64,000 nucleotides of DNA from the NCBI GenBank assembly GCA_964350435.1, contig CAYGJS010000007.1, positions 1 through 64,000 on the forward strand, given 5' to 3'. Source of the stretch: TMED27 sp964350435 (GTDB lineage Bacteria > Pseudomonadota > Alphaproteobacteria > Micavibrionales > Micavibrionaceae). The notes under the pieces are model-generated. The model did no database searches and had not been told where the DNA came from. It saw nothing but the letters and a program-made list of their open reading frames with translations. How positions within the stretch are numbered: the first letter of the stretch is position 1; every line of letters begins with the position of its first letter. The position numbers and the translations under genes are program-made. Shown in pieces: positions 54,436 through 63,045 of the stretch.

Positions 54436-55389
54436 TTAAGCATCCTGAATATCCGCAAAACGCCCGCCCTCACGATAGCTCTCCAAATAGGTCGGCAAAA
54501 TCACATCCATCGCTGTTTGTGATACGCCCAGATCAGACAAACCCTTCGCCCCTTCCGAAACAACGTTGTCGGTCTTCAGGCTTTCGACCTGATCGCGCGT
54601 TAAGAGAGGCTGCGGCATAAGGCTGAGGAAAGTGGCCTGAACCTTGGCCAGCGGAAAAGGAATGCTCATCAGACATCTGCGCCGCCCTGTATATTGAAAG
54701 AGCCGCTCATAAATTTCCCTGAAGCTCACAACTTCCGGCCCGCCAAGCTGATAAATCTGGCCGTGCGCGTTTATATTGCCGATTGAAGCGATGACCGCCT
54801 TTGCAACATCACCCACGTAAACGGGCTGAAACCTGGTTTTGCCGCCGCCGATCAGCGGCAGAGCGGGCGCAACCCGCGCAATACCCGCAAACATATTAAA
54901 AAACTCGTCATCTTCACCGAAAATAACCGATGGCCGCAAAATCACCGCCGATTTAAACTCAGAGAAAACCGCCTTTTCGCCCTCAAGTTTGCTTTTTGCA
55001 TATCGCGAACGCGCCTCATCGACGCCCAACGCAGAAATATGAATAAAATTTGCAACATTGGCCTTTTTACAGGCCGCCGCAATCATGGCAGGGAGCTCCA
55101 CATGAGCCTTTTCAAACTTCTGGCGGGCATTTTCAAACAAAATCCCGATGCAATTCACAACCACCTGCGCACCCTTTACGGCCTCGGCCATGCTTTCGCC
55201 GTCATTATAATTGCAAGGAAAGGGCACAATCTGCCCCGGCGTTCCGCAAGGTTTTAAAAAATACGCCCGCTCCGGCACGCGCGTAGCCACTTTGACCGTA
55301 TATCCAAGATCCGCGAGTTCACGCACAACATTCCGACCGACAAAACCAGTGCCGCCAAATACCGTCGCAATTTTCTGATTCTGAGTCAT
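54436..55389 (-). CDS. Complex I NDUFA9-like / atypical SDR protein
   Basis: 317-residue NAD(P)-binding protein of the extended SDR type, NDUFA9 subgroup: VFGGTGFVGRNVVREL at the start, then FIHISALGVDEARSRYAKSKLEGE with the YxxxK pair. In mitochondria such a protein is an accessory subunit of complex I; in bacteria its role is unclear. It lies 17 bp before surA, likely the same transcript. Confidence 0.88.
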   Translation of the reverse strand: MTQNQKIATVFGGTGFVGRNVVRELADLGYTVKVATRVPERAYFLKPCGTPGQIVPFPCNYNDGESMAEAVKGAQVVVNCIGILFENARQKFEKAHVELPAMIAAACKKANVANFIHISALGVDEARSRYAKSKLEGEKAVFSEFKSAVILRPSVIFGEDDEFFNMFAGIARVAPALPLIGGGKTRFQPVYVGDVAKAVIASIGNINAHGQIYQLGGPEVVSFREIYERLFQYTGRRRCLMSIPFPLAKVQATFLSLMPQPLLTRDQVESLKTDNVVSEGAKGLSDLGVSQTAMDVILPTYLESYREGGRFADIQDA

Positions 55390-55489
55390 CTTGAGAAGCC
55401 CTTTTGCTATAGACCTTAATATGACTCCCCTTAAACCAAATATCCAGCCCCTTTGAAACTTTTCACGTTAAAGTGCCGAATAGATAAGC

Positions 55490-56224
55490 ATGATAAAAAT
55501 TATTTTAATTTCTGGAATTTTATTGGGTGCTGTCACTTTCGGGAGTTCGCTCTTGAACGCGCAATCAAACGCGGAAGCTCTGAATGCGCCAGATAAAGTA
55601 GCCGTTGTCGCGCTGTTTACCTCGCAAAGCTGCTCCTCCTGCCCGCCTGCTGATGAAATTCTGACGCAGATTGCGAAAAATCCGAACATCATAACCCTGG
55701 GTTTTCATGTCACCTATTGGGATCACCTGCACTGGAAAGACACCTTAGGACGTGAGCTTGCGAGCGACCGCCAGCGCAGTTATGCCGCCCATTTCAAGAG
55801 CCGCCGGGTCTACACACCGCAAATGATCGTAAACGGCAGCCATGAATTTGTTGGAAACCACCGTCAAAAGGCCATATCTGCGCTTGATAACGCTGACGCT
55901 GTCATGCCCCTGACCTTAAACCTATCGCAAAAGACCCTCAAAATCTCTGCGCCGAGCTTGATAGATAGCGGCGGCGCGCCACAGACTTACTGGCTTTTCG
56001 GCGTAAAGAACTCTTTTACTCAAGCCATCCCAAGCGGAGAAAACAAGGGGCGCTCGATCACATATACAAATGCGGTTTTATTTGAGCGCGAAATCAAAAA
56101 CATCACAAACAAAGAGCAATTCAGTATTGAAACTCCGGACTGGCGCGATATTGATTCGCTGGTCCTGATTGCGCAGGAAAGCCGTTTTGGCAAAATTATT
56201 GCCGCTGGACGCATAAATTTATAG
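55490..56224 (+). CDS. DUF1223 thioredoxin-like secreted protein
   Basis: 244-residue protein with an N-terminal signal peptide or anchor (about 1-25) and a thioredoxin-like fold with Cys48-Ser-Ser-Cys51 in SQSCSSCPPADE, the hallmark of DUF1223. A periplasmic redox role is plausible. 22 bp ahead of the next gene, possibly one operon. Confidence 0.88.
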   Translation: MIKIILISGILLGAVTFGSSLLNAQSNAEALNAPDKVAVVALFTSQSCSSCPPADEILTQIAKNPNIITLGFHVTYWDHLHWKDTLGRELASDRQRSYAAHFKSRRVYTPQMIVNGSHEFVGNHRQKAISALDNADAVMPLTLNLSQKTLKISAPSLIDSGGAPQTYWLFGVKNSFTQAIPSGENKGRSITYTNAVLFEREIKNITNKEQFSIETPDWRDIDSLVLIAQESRFGKIIAAGRINL

Positions 56225-56246
56225 ACATAATATATAATTTTCTATA

Positions 56247-56840
56247 ATGTCCGCTTCTATCATGAATATAGATGACATCAAATCTGCAGCTGCGGATATT
56301 ACCGCTGCGACAATAACAAGCGATCCACGTTTGGCACGCAGCCCGCACTACGACGCCTTTATGACCGCCGCGCGTACTCATAAAATGAGCATCTGGGCGA
56401 GGGATGAAGCGACAAAGGCCACCCTCCGCCCCATTTTCCGTGAAGTTTATAACATTGCGCAAGACCCGTCTACGCGCACAGTTACGCGTGCTTTTGTCAC
56501 TGCGGACGGCGTTGAACTTGACATCCCGCAAACCTTGATCGATGCAGGAGCAGAAGACGAAATTCGCGCCATGGCCGCAACCTATGCCCAGCTCAACAAA
56601 ATAGGCAGATTCGAGATTCGTCCGACCACCGTTTTAAACCTTGAGCCCCATGACCATCGCGATGATGTCCTCAGTGTCTCATGGGGCGGGAACGGCCTCA
56701 TCGTCAGAAACGGAAGTGCTGAGAACCAACTTCGAGAGGGCGATTGGGGGTTCCTGCATCAGGATTTGATCCACGAATCCCCACCCAGAAATTTCGACCA
56801 ACATCGCGTCGTGATGGTCGCTTTAGCACCAGTGCGCTAA
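56247..56840 (+). CDS. Unknown protein with cupin-like C-terminus
   Basis: 197-residue protein, family not recognised. The C-terminal half is beta-rich with His/Asp/Gly turns (EPHDHRDDVLSVSWGGNG, FLHQDLIHESPP), suggestive of a small-molecule-binding cupin. No signal peptide and no clear ribosome-binding site. Its stop overlaps the uvrD stop by four bases. Confidence 0.6.
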   Translation: MSASIMNIDDIKSAAADITAATITSDPRLARSPHYDAFMTAARTHKMSIWARDEATKATLRPIFREVYNIAQDPSTRTVTRAFVTADGVELDIPQTLIDAGAEDEIRAMAATYAQLNKIGRFEIRPTTVLNLEPHDHRDDVLSVSWGGNGLIVRNGSAENQLREGDWGFLHQDLIHESPPRNFDQHRVVMVALAPVR

Positions 56841-59077
56841 ACAGGTTTTTCGACAAAACTGTCCATCACGCGCTTTTTACCCGCCTTTTCAAAGGCAATA
56901 TCAAGCTTATGCCCGTCTATATGAATGATCTTTCCATAGCCGAATTTATCATGGAACACGCGGTCACCTCGGGCAAACACTTCGCCGCTCTCGCTGCGCA
57001 CCTTGCCTGCACCAAAATCACCCGCAGGAGCGGCGCGTGATTGCGTCAATCTTTGCTGCACGCGCGGCGCAAAACCGCTGCTATCCCAATGTGAAGAGCG
57101 CCCCGACCCCGCAAGTCCGATATCGGAAGACACCTCGACATGATCTTTCGGCAGCTCATCTACAAAGCGGGACGGGATAGAGTTCACCCAGCTTCCATAC
57201 ATGCGGCGATTGGCGGCAAAAGAAATATGCGCGCGTTTTTTCGCCCGCGTGATCCCGACATAAGCCAGCCTGCGTTCCTCCTCCAGACCCTTAAGGCCAT
57301 TTTCATCCATGCTGCGCTGGGAGGGGAAAAGCCCCTCTTCCCAACCCGGCAAGAAAACCGCATCAAACTCAAGACCCTTTGCCCCGTGAAGCGTCATAAT
57401 CGTAGCGTGTTCTCCGCCCGCCTGATCCTGATTTTCCAGCACCAGCGCAACATGCTCCAAGAATTGCTGCAGATCATCATATTCCTGCATTCCTGAAATG
57501 AGTTCTTTCAGGTTCTCAATCCGCCCCGGGGCTTCAGGCGTTTTATCCTCTTTCCACATCTGCATATAGCCCGATTCATCCAAAACCTGCGCCGCCAATT
57601 CTGCATGGTTCATCGTATCGACAAGGCTGCGCCAACGCGCAAAATCATCAAGCAGTTTCATCAATGTCGATTTCACTTTTGGCCGAAGTTCATCCGTTTG
57701 CGTCATATCCATAATGGAATCATGCAAATTAATCCCATGCATGCGCCCATAGCCGTAAAGTGTCTGCACCGTCGCATCACCCAATCCCCGCTTGGGCGTG
57801 TTCATGATTCGCTCCAGCGCCAAATCATCGGCGGGTTGCTGAATGACCCTTAAGTAAGCCAGCGCATCACGAATTTCCATGCGCTCATAAAAGCGGGGGC
57901 CGCCCAAAACTTTATACGGCAGGCCGAGCTTGATAAAACGCTCCTCGAATTCCCGCGTTTGAAACCCCGCCCGCACCAAAATCGCCACGCCGTTGAGGGA
58001 CTGACCCTTTCGCTGAAGCTGCTCAATCTCTTCACCGACCCAGCGCGCCTCCGCTTCGCCGTCCCAGAGCCCGCGAACCTTGACTTTATCGCCCTCTCCA
58101 GCTTCCGACCACAGCTCCTTGCCGAGCCGGCCTTCATTATTTTCTATCACGGCATGCGCAGCCTTCAGGATATTATTTGTGCTGCGGTAATTTTGCTCTA
58201 AGCGCACAATTTTTGCGCCCGGAAAATCTTTCTCGAACCGCAAAATATTCCCAACCTCCGCGCCCCGCCATCCATAGATCGATTGGTCATCATCCCCGAC
58301 GCAGCAAATATTATTTGACCCTTGCGCCAGCAAGCGCAGCCATAAATATTGTGCAACATTCGTGTCCTGATATTCATCGACCATGATATAACGGAAACGG
58401 CGGTGATAATCCTCCAGCACGCCGGCGTTTTTTGGGTCTTTCAAAATCGTAATCATGTGCAGCAAAAGATCACCGAAATCACAGGCATTGATAGCCCGCA
58501 TCCGCGTCTGATAAATCTCATACAAAGTCTTGAGCTTCCCGTCCGCAAAATCACCAGCCTCATCGGCGTTCACTTGGTTCGGGTTCAGCCCACGGTCCTT
58601 CCAGCGATCAATATAAGAAATAATCGCCTTAGGGGCCCATTTCTTATGATCGACCCCATTCACTTCCATAATCTGTTTCAAAAGCCGCACCTGATCATCA
58701 GGATCGAGAATCGTGAAATTGCTCGACAGCCCCACAAGCTCTGCATGTTTGCGCAGCATCCGCGCAGCCAAAGAATGGAACGTCCCCAGCCACCAGCCCT
58801 CCACAGGCATCCCGCCCATCAGATGCGATACACGCTCCTTCATCTCTTGCGCAGCCTTATTGGTGAACGTCACCGCCAGAATTTGCGAAGGATAAGCGCG
58901 GCCAGTATTGAGCAAATGCGCGAGCCGCGTTGTCAGCACCCGCGTCTTGCCCGTCCCCGCACCCGCCAAAACAAGCACAGGCCCGTCCATCGCTTCAATC
59001 GCCTCCGACTGCGGTGCGTTCAAACCTTGAAGATACGGAGGAGCCGCAGAGGCCATAGAAGAAATTGATTCGGACAT
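56837..59077 (-). CDS. uvrD: UvrD/PcrA-type DNA helicase
   Basis: Superfamily 1A 3'-5' helicase for nucleotide excision and mismatch repair. The 746-residue protein has Walker A AGAGTGKT (38-45), DEYQDTN, the QNYRSTNNIL motif and the YVGITRAKKRAHISFA motif. The C-terminal Tudor-like RNA-polymerase-binding region (GDRVFHDKFGYGKI) is present. UvrD and PcrA cannot be told apart from sequence alone. Confidence 0.96.
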   Translation of the reverse strand: MSESISSMASAAPPYLQGLNAPQSEAIEAMDGPVLVLAGAGTGKTRVLTTRLAHLLNTGRAYPSQILAVTFTNKAAQEMKERVSHLMGGMPVEGWWLGTFHSLAARMLRKHAELVGLSSNFTILDPDDQVRLLKQIMEVNGVDHKKWAPKAIISYIDRWKDRGLNPNQVNADEAGDFADGKLKTLYEIYQTRMRAINACDFGDLLLHMITILKDPKNAGVLEDYHRRFRYIMVDEYQDTNVAQYLWLRLLAQGSNNICCVGDDDQSIYGWRGAEVGNILRFEKDFPGAKIVRLEQNYRSTNNILKAAHAVIENNEGRLGKELWSEAGEGDKVKVRGLWDGEAEARWVGEEIEQLQRKGQSLNGVAILVRAGFQTREFEERFIKLGLPYKVLGGPRFYERMEIRDALAYLRVIQQPADDLALERIMNTPKRGLGDATVQTLYGYGRMHGINLHDSIMDMTQTDELRPKVKSTLMKLLDDFARWRSLVDTMNHAELAAQVLDESGYMQMWKEDKTPEAPGRIENLKELISGMQEYDDLQQFLEHVALVLENQDQAGGEHATIMTLHGAKGLEFDAVFLPGWEEGLFPSQRSMDENGLKGLEEERRLAYVGITRAKKRAHISFAANRRMYGSWVNSIPSRFVDELPKDHVEVSSDIGLAGSGRSSHWDSSGFAPRVQQRLTQSRAAPAGDFGAGKVRSESGEVFARGDRVFHDKFGYGKIIHIDGHKLDIAFEKAGKKRVMDSFVEKPV

Positions 59078-59141
59078 AGGACTATAATTAAACCCTTATA
59101 CGCCCTGCGCAAGGGTTAGTGCAAAACATTCCCGCTACAAA

Positions 59142-60179
59142 CTATGTCTTAGAAGGCGCAGCCGCAATTTGATTGCGTCCATTATGCTTGGCGGTATACA
59201 GCGCCGTATCCGCGCGCTCGATAATCGACTCGATAGATTCGCCTTTTTTATATTCGGCAACCCCGCCCGAAAGCGTAATCCGGCCAAGCTTTTCGCCTGT
59301 ATTGCGGTTCACAAGCTCCTTGCTCTCAACCACGCTGCGCAAAGAATCCGCAAGCTTCACACCAAATTGTAAAGATGTCGCCGCCAGAATAATCGCAAAT
59401 TCTTCACCGCCATAGCGCGCAGCAAAATCGCGACCCTTCACCCCATCGGTCAGAGATTTGGCGACAAGACGCAAAACCTGATCCCCGACCTGATGACCAT
59501 AATTATCGTTAAAGGCTTTGAAATGATCGATATCCATCAAAATCAGGCAAAACGTCTCGCCATCTTCCGCACTTTTCATCACCATACGCTCAATTTCTGC
59601 ATCAAACGCTTTCCGATTCGCAAGGCTGGTCAAACCATCGGTCAACGCCTGCTTACGGGCACTCTCCAGATCCTTTCGCAAACTATCCATCTCGACAGAT
59701 GACCGCTTAAGCTCTGCCTCCAAAGCCTTGTTCCGAGCAATCATATCCTGGGTATTCGACCGAACCGTATTCAAGGTTTCCTGTATCACCTCCGCCGAGG
59801 CATCACTGGTCAACTTAATCGTGGCATTTTCAAGCGCAATATTATAATCGGAAGCCGCGCTCTGAATATCCGTCACCCGCCCGGCAACATCATTAATCGC
59901 TTCCTGAATCTTATCACCGGCTTCGCGAACCTGTTCGTCTTGCTTATGATCATTGAGAAAGCGCTCATAAATTTCTTCACACGCTTCATCGGTAATCTTT
60001 TTACCGCTTTGAACAAGAACATCAAGTGCCCGCACAATATCAGGGTTAGCTTGCGCATAATACACAAACCACAATTCATAATTATGCGGGATCGGGGCAA
60101 GATCTTCTTTCCGCATACGCTCAAGCGCCTGCTGAGAAAAAGAATCGGCCTTATCTTTGGAGCGGATATATTTATTCAA
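59142..60179 (-). CDS. GGDEF diguanylate cyclase
   Basis: Makes c-di-GMP from GTP. The 345-residue protein has a helical N-terminal sensor-like domain (about 1-100) typical of alphaproteobacterial cyclases, a coiled coil (about 100-180) and a GGDEF domain with active-site GGEEF. The inhibitory I-site reads KGRD, with Lys for Arg, so product feedback may be weak. No membrane segment. It could feed the adhesin system, but no c-di-GMP receptor is in the window. Confidence 0.92.
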   Translation of the reverse strand: MNKYIRSKDKADSFSQQALERMRKEDLAPIPHNYELWFVYYAQANPDIVRALDVLVQSGKKITDEACEEIYERFLNDHKQDEQVREAGDKIQEAINDVAGRVTDIQSAASDYNIALENATIKLTSDASAEVIQETLNTVRSNTQDMIARNKALEAELKRSSVEMDSLRKDLESARKQALTDGLTSLANRKAFDAEIERMVMKSAEDGETFCLILMDIDHFKAFNDNYGHQVGDQVLRLVAKSLTDGVKGRDFAARYGGEEFAIILAATSLQFGVKLADSLRSVVESKELVNRNTGEKLGRITLSGGVAEYKKGESIESIIERADTALYTAKHNGRNQIAAAPSKT

Positions 60180-60247
60180 TGTCAGTTAACTTTATGTTGT
60201 TCGAATTATACTTTAGCAACCTATTGCAGGCACCTAAAGCTATAATA

Positions 60248-60808
60248 TCATTTGAAATTAAAAAACCCCTTAAGATCATTAATATTCATAAACACCGTAA
60301 AAAGGGTTTTCGCGCTGTGATGCAAAAATCCATTTTCTTCAGCATTTTCCAGCATTTCCAGCAGGGAATCCCAATATCCGCCATGATTAATGATCGCGAT
60401 CGGTTTTGTGTGCAAACCGATCTGCTTCCATGTCAGAACCTCAAAAAACTCCGTTAATGTGCCGACGCCCCCCGGCAAAACCACAAAACCCTGCGATAAA
60501 TCCATCATCATCTTTTGCCGTTCATGCATGTCTTTGGTGGTGTAGAGTTTCGTCAGCCTCTGATGCGCACGCTCTTGCCCCGCCAAAACATCAGGCATAA
60601 CGCCAGTCACTTGAGCGCCGCCCGCCATCGCAGAATCGGCCACAAGCCCCATAAGACCACCTTTTGCGCCGCCATATACAACATGCCAACGCTCGCTGGC
60701 CGCCAATGCGCCAAGATCTTGGGCTAAATTTTTATAAATATCTGCAACACGATCCGAAGACGCGCAAAACACACAAACCCCGCGCGAAAGGCTACTCGGC
60801 AAGGACAT
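60248..60808 (-). CDS. LOG-family nucleotide phosphoribohydrolase
   Basis: 186-residue protein of the Lonely Guy family, which releases bases from nucleoside monophosphates and makes cytokinins in some bacteria. The PGGVGTLTEFFEVLTWKQ motif and the earlier YGGAKGGLMG motif are clear. ATG 60808 is used; an earlier frame opening at 60892 overlaps the preceding gene too far. Start is uncertain by a few codons. Confidence 0.9.
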   Translation of the reverse strand: MSLPSSLSRGVCVFCASSDRVADIYKNLAQDLGALAASERWHVVYGGAKGGLMGLVADSAMAGGAQVTGVMPDVLAGQERAHQRLTKLYTTKDMHERQKMMMDLSQGFVVLPGGVGTLTEFFEVLTWKQIGLHTKPIAIINHGGYWDSLLEMLENAEENGFLHHSAKTLFTVFMNINDLKGFFNFK

Positions 60809-61613
60809 AGGCACTGCCATCCCAAAGAACGGTTGATGAAGGACAATTCGGCACATTAACCACCACGCGCGCGCCGCAGGAAGCCTTAGCAACCTCAGCA
60901 GTGGCCTCAGGCTTTGTAACGCTTGGCACCGCCGTCTTAATCAACATCCCTTGAGGAAAGCCGCACTCTACCAACGCGGTTTCATCCTCCGCCGCCTTAT
61001 CAATATTCGATATCGGCAAATCCAAAACCGTGCTTAAAGGCCGCCCCGTTTTAGGGTTGGCAGAAACTGATACGACGCTGCGCGCCGCGCCGGTTTTATC
61101 ATCAACACGCAAACCGATGAGCATAAATTCATTATGGCCGTCACAATCCAGATCAACCTCGCTCACCGCGCCATACCGCCAAAACACATTGGCATTATCA
61201 ACCGCCAGCGCATTCATCCAGCGCGGCTGCGCGGCAATTTCACCCGCGCGCACATGTTCAACGACGTTAAAACTATTCAGCGCAACCGTCCGCTCATCGC
61301 TTACGCGGGTCAGACAGCGGAGCTCTTGAATGCGGCGCAAAGAACCGTCCTCGATTTGCTCAGCCTCCAACCCGCATTGCTGGTCACGATATTCCAGCCA
61401 GCGACTTTGCACATTTTTAATCTGCTCCAGCGTTTCACCGCTCTGTTTTTTCAAAACGGAAGTGAATGTAGCGTTCAGCGTTTCTTGCGCGCGCGCGTTT
61501 TGCGCAATATTGCATTTCAATATATCGGCGGTGCTGCGGGCATCTGTGCAGATATCCGCCGCATGCGCGGCCAACGGCAAAACCAAAACAGCAATAAAGA
61601 TAAGAACTCTCAT
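60792..61613 (-). CDS. Secreted protein with LprI-type domain
   Basis: 273-residue periplasmic protein (signal peptide MRVLIFIAVLVLPLAAHA) with an LprI/DUF1311-like domain (about 20-110): cysteine-rich, with QSRWLEYRDQQCGLEAEQ. Such domains occur in lysozyme inhibitors. The C-terminal half has a DLDCDGHNEFML segment like an integrin-type calcium loop. Stop overlaps the LOG gene start by 17 bp. Confidence 0.75.
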   Translation of the reverse strand: MRVLIFIAVLVLPLAAHAADICTDARSTADILKCNIAQNARAQETLNATFTSVLKKQSGETLEQIKNVQSRWLEYRDQQCGLEAEQIEDGSLRRIQELRCLTRVSDERTVALNSFNVVEHVRAGEIAAQPRWMNALAVDNANVFWRYGAVSEVDLDCDGHNEFMLIGLRVDDKTGAARSVVSVSANPKTGRPLSTVLDLPISNIDKAAEDETALVECGFPQGMLIKTAVPSVTKPEATAEVAKASCGARVVVNVPNCPSSTVLWDGSAYVLAE

Positions 61614-61668
61614 GTCATTTAGATAAAGCACAAGGGGGTTTTAGGCAAGAATAGAGTTGAAACCCTTT

Positions 61669-62844
61669 TTAGGCCATCATGCCACTAGGATTTGAAAATG
61701 CACGCATATCAGGCTCACGATTCATCGTAGCAAAAGATACTTTTTCAAGCTCCGAAGATTTAATAGCAAGCGCACTTTCTACATCTGGCTTGGCCGCAAA
61801 ATTAATATCTTGCGCAGAAAAAGTAGCGGGATAGTTTGGCAGTTCAAACATCTGAATCTCCGCAGTTGTAACAGTTGCAACAACATCGCCACCCGCCGCT
61901 TCAACTTTTGCTACATCAGCAACCTGAGAAAGTGTAATCTCACTCGCATCCACGCCCGCTCTATGGGCAACCTGAACCAAGTGATCATTTTCCGGCTTGA
62001 TAATTTGTGCACTATCAACGTCAGCCTGCAAAATAGCCTCTGTGGCCTCAATCTCCGCAAATTCTGGCTGATTTTCAGGGGGCATCAGGGCCTGCTTAAT
62101 CATCGTTACGGCCGCCGCTTCTTGCGCAGGATCACCGGAAGTTAATTTTCCATGAAGATCTCTAAGCACTTTTTGTGGAATATTGCTTTCGATTTCCGCT
62201 TCTGGCCGTCCTGTCTGCGGATTCACTTTTTCAATCATCTGCGAAACAAGTTGCGCCGCGACTTGCGCTTCCTGTTTAGGGCTTAATTTACCAAAAGAAC
62301 TCTTAACATCACTAATCCCCTCAGAAACACTTGTCGCCGTGCTAATGCCATTGAACACAGCCTTCATAACAGGCGCTCCTACCTTTGCCCCGGCGGCAGC
62401 TGCTACAACGCCATTCGCACTGGATATCGAAGGATTAAAACTATTTTGAACACTATCCGCATCCATGCCCAAATTCTTACCCGCAGATGCCAAGGCAGCA
62501 TTCAGAGGTTTTTGGTATTCCTCAACAGCGGCTACAAACTGCGCTTTTACATCCTGAGTGGAGGAGAGTTTAACTTCGGCAACATGGGTCGCCGTAACAT
62601 TCGCGCCAACCTGCTGACCAACCTGCGAAGTTGTATCGATTTTAGGAAGATCATTGGTAAAATCATGGCCGATAAAGGCGGACGCAACATGTGCTTGTTG
62701 CTCAAATGCGCCTGCCACAAAACCCGCGGCTGCACCGCCAATCGTTTGCTGAACGTTTGCAGATGGCATAGAAATTTCGGCAGCATAAGCACCAGGCTCA
62801 AAACTCGCTCCGTTTTCCGCAAATAAATGTCTGGGCTTTGCCAT
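61669..62844 (-). CDS. Unknown Ala/Val-rich protein
   Basis: 391-residue protein, no family recognised. No signal peptide or membrane helix is certain, although Ala/Gly-rich runs occur at about 36-46 and 140-160. The composition (Ala, Val, Gln, Glu) suggests a helical, possibly filament-forming or surface protein. The Met at 62844 is preceded by no clear ribosome-binding site. Confidence 0.55.
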   Translation of the reverse strand: MAKPRHLFAENGASFEPGAYAAEISMPSANVQQTIGGAAAGFVAGAFEQQAHVASAFIGHDFTNDLPKIDTTSQVGQQVGANVTATHVAEVKLSSTQDVKAQFVAAVEEYQKPLNAALASAGKNLGMDADSVQNSFNPSISSANGVVAAAAGAKVGAPVMKAVFNGISTATSVSEGISDVKSSFGKLSPKQEAQVAAQLVSQMIEKVNPQTGRPEAEIESNIPQKVLRDLHGKLTSGDPAQEAAAVTMIKQALMPPENQPEFAEIEATEAILQADVDSAQIIKPENDHLVQVAHRAGVDASEITLSQVADVAKVEAAGGDVVATVTTAEIQMFELPNYPATFSAQDINFAAKPDVESALAIKSSELEKVSFATMNREPDMRAFSNPSGMMA

Positions 62845-63045
62845 CTCACACCGTATTAATTTCTATTACGTTAATTATAGTTTTTTATTGTTAATTTTCT
62901 CTTAAAACTTCCGCCAAAAGGCTTACGCATCAATACTTTGGTATCCCTTATCATGCCGCGAAACCTTTAAAGAGTCGATAAATATCGGATAAACCTTTGA
63001 TTTATAACAAATTTTATTAAAATAAATCGGGGAAAATTTAGAGGA

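Noticed and set aside
61632..61669. Possible terminator (AAGGGGGTTT with AAACCCTTTT) after the 61669 gene
   Set aside because: Loop is long and the T-run on the - strand side is poor; too weak to list.
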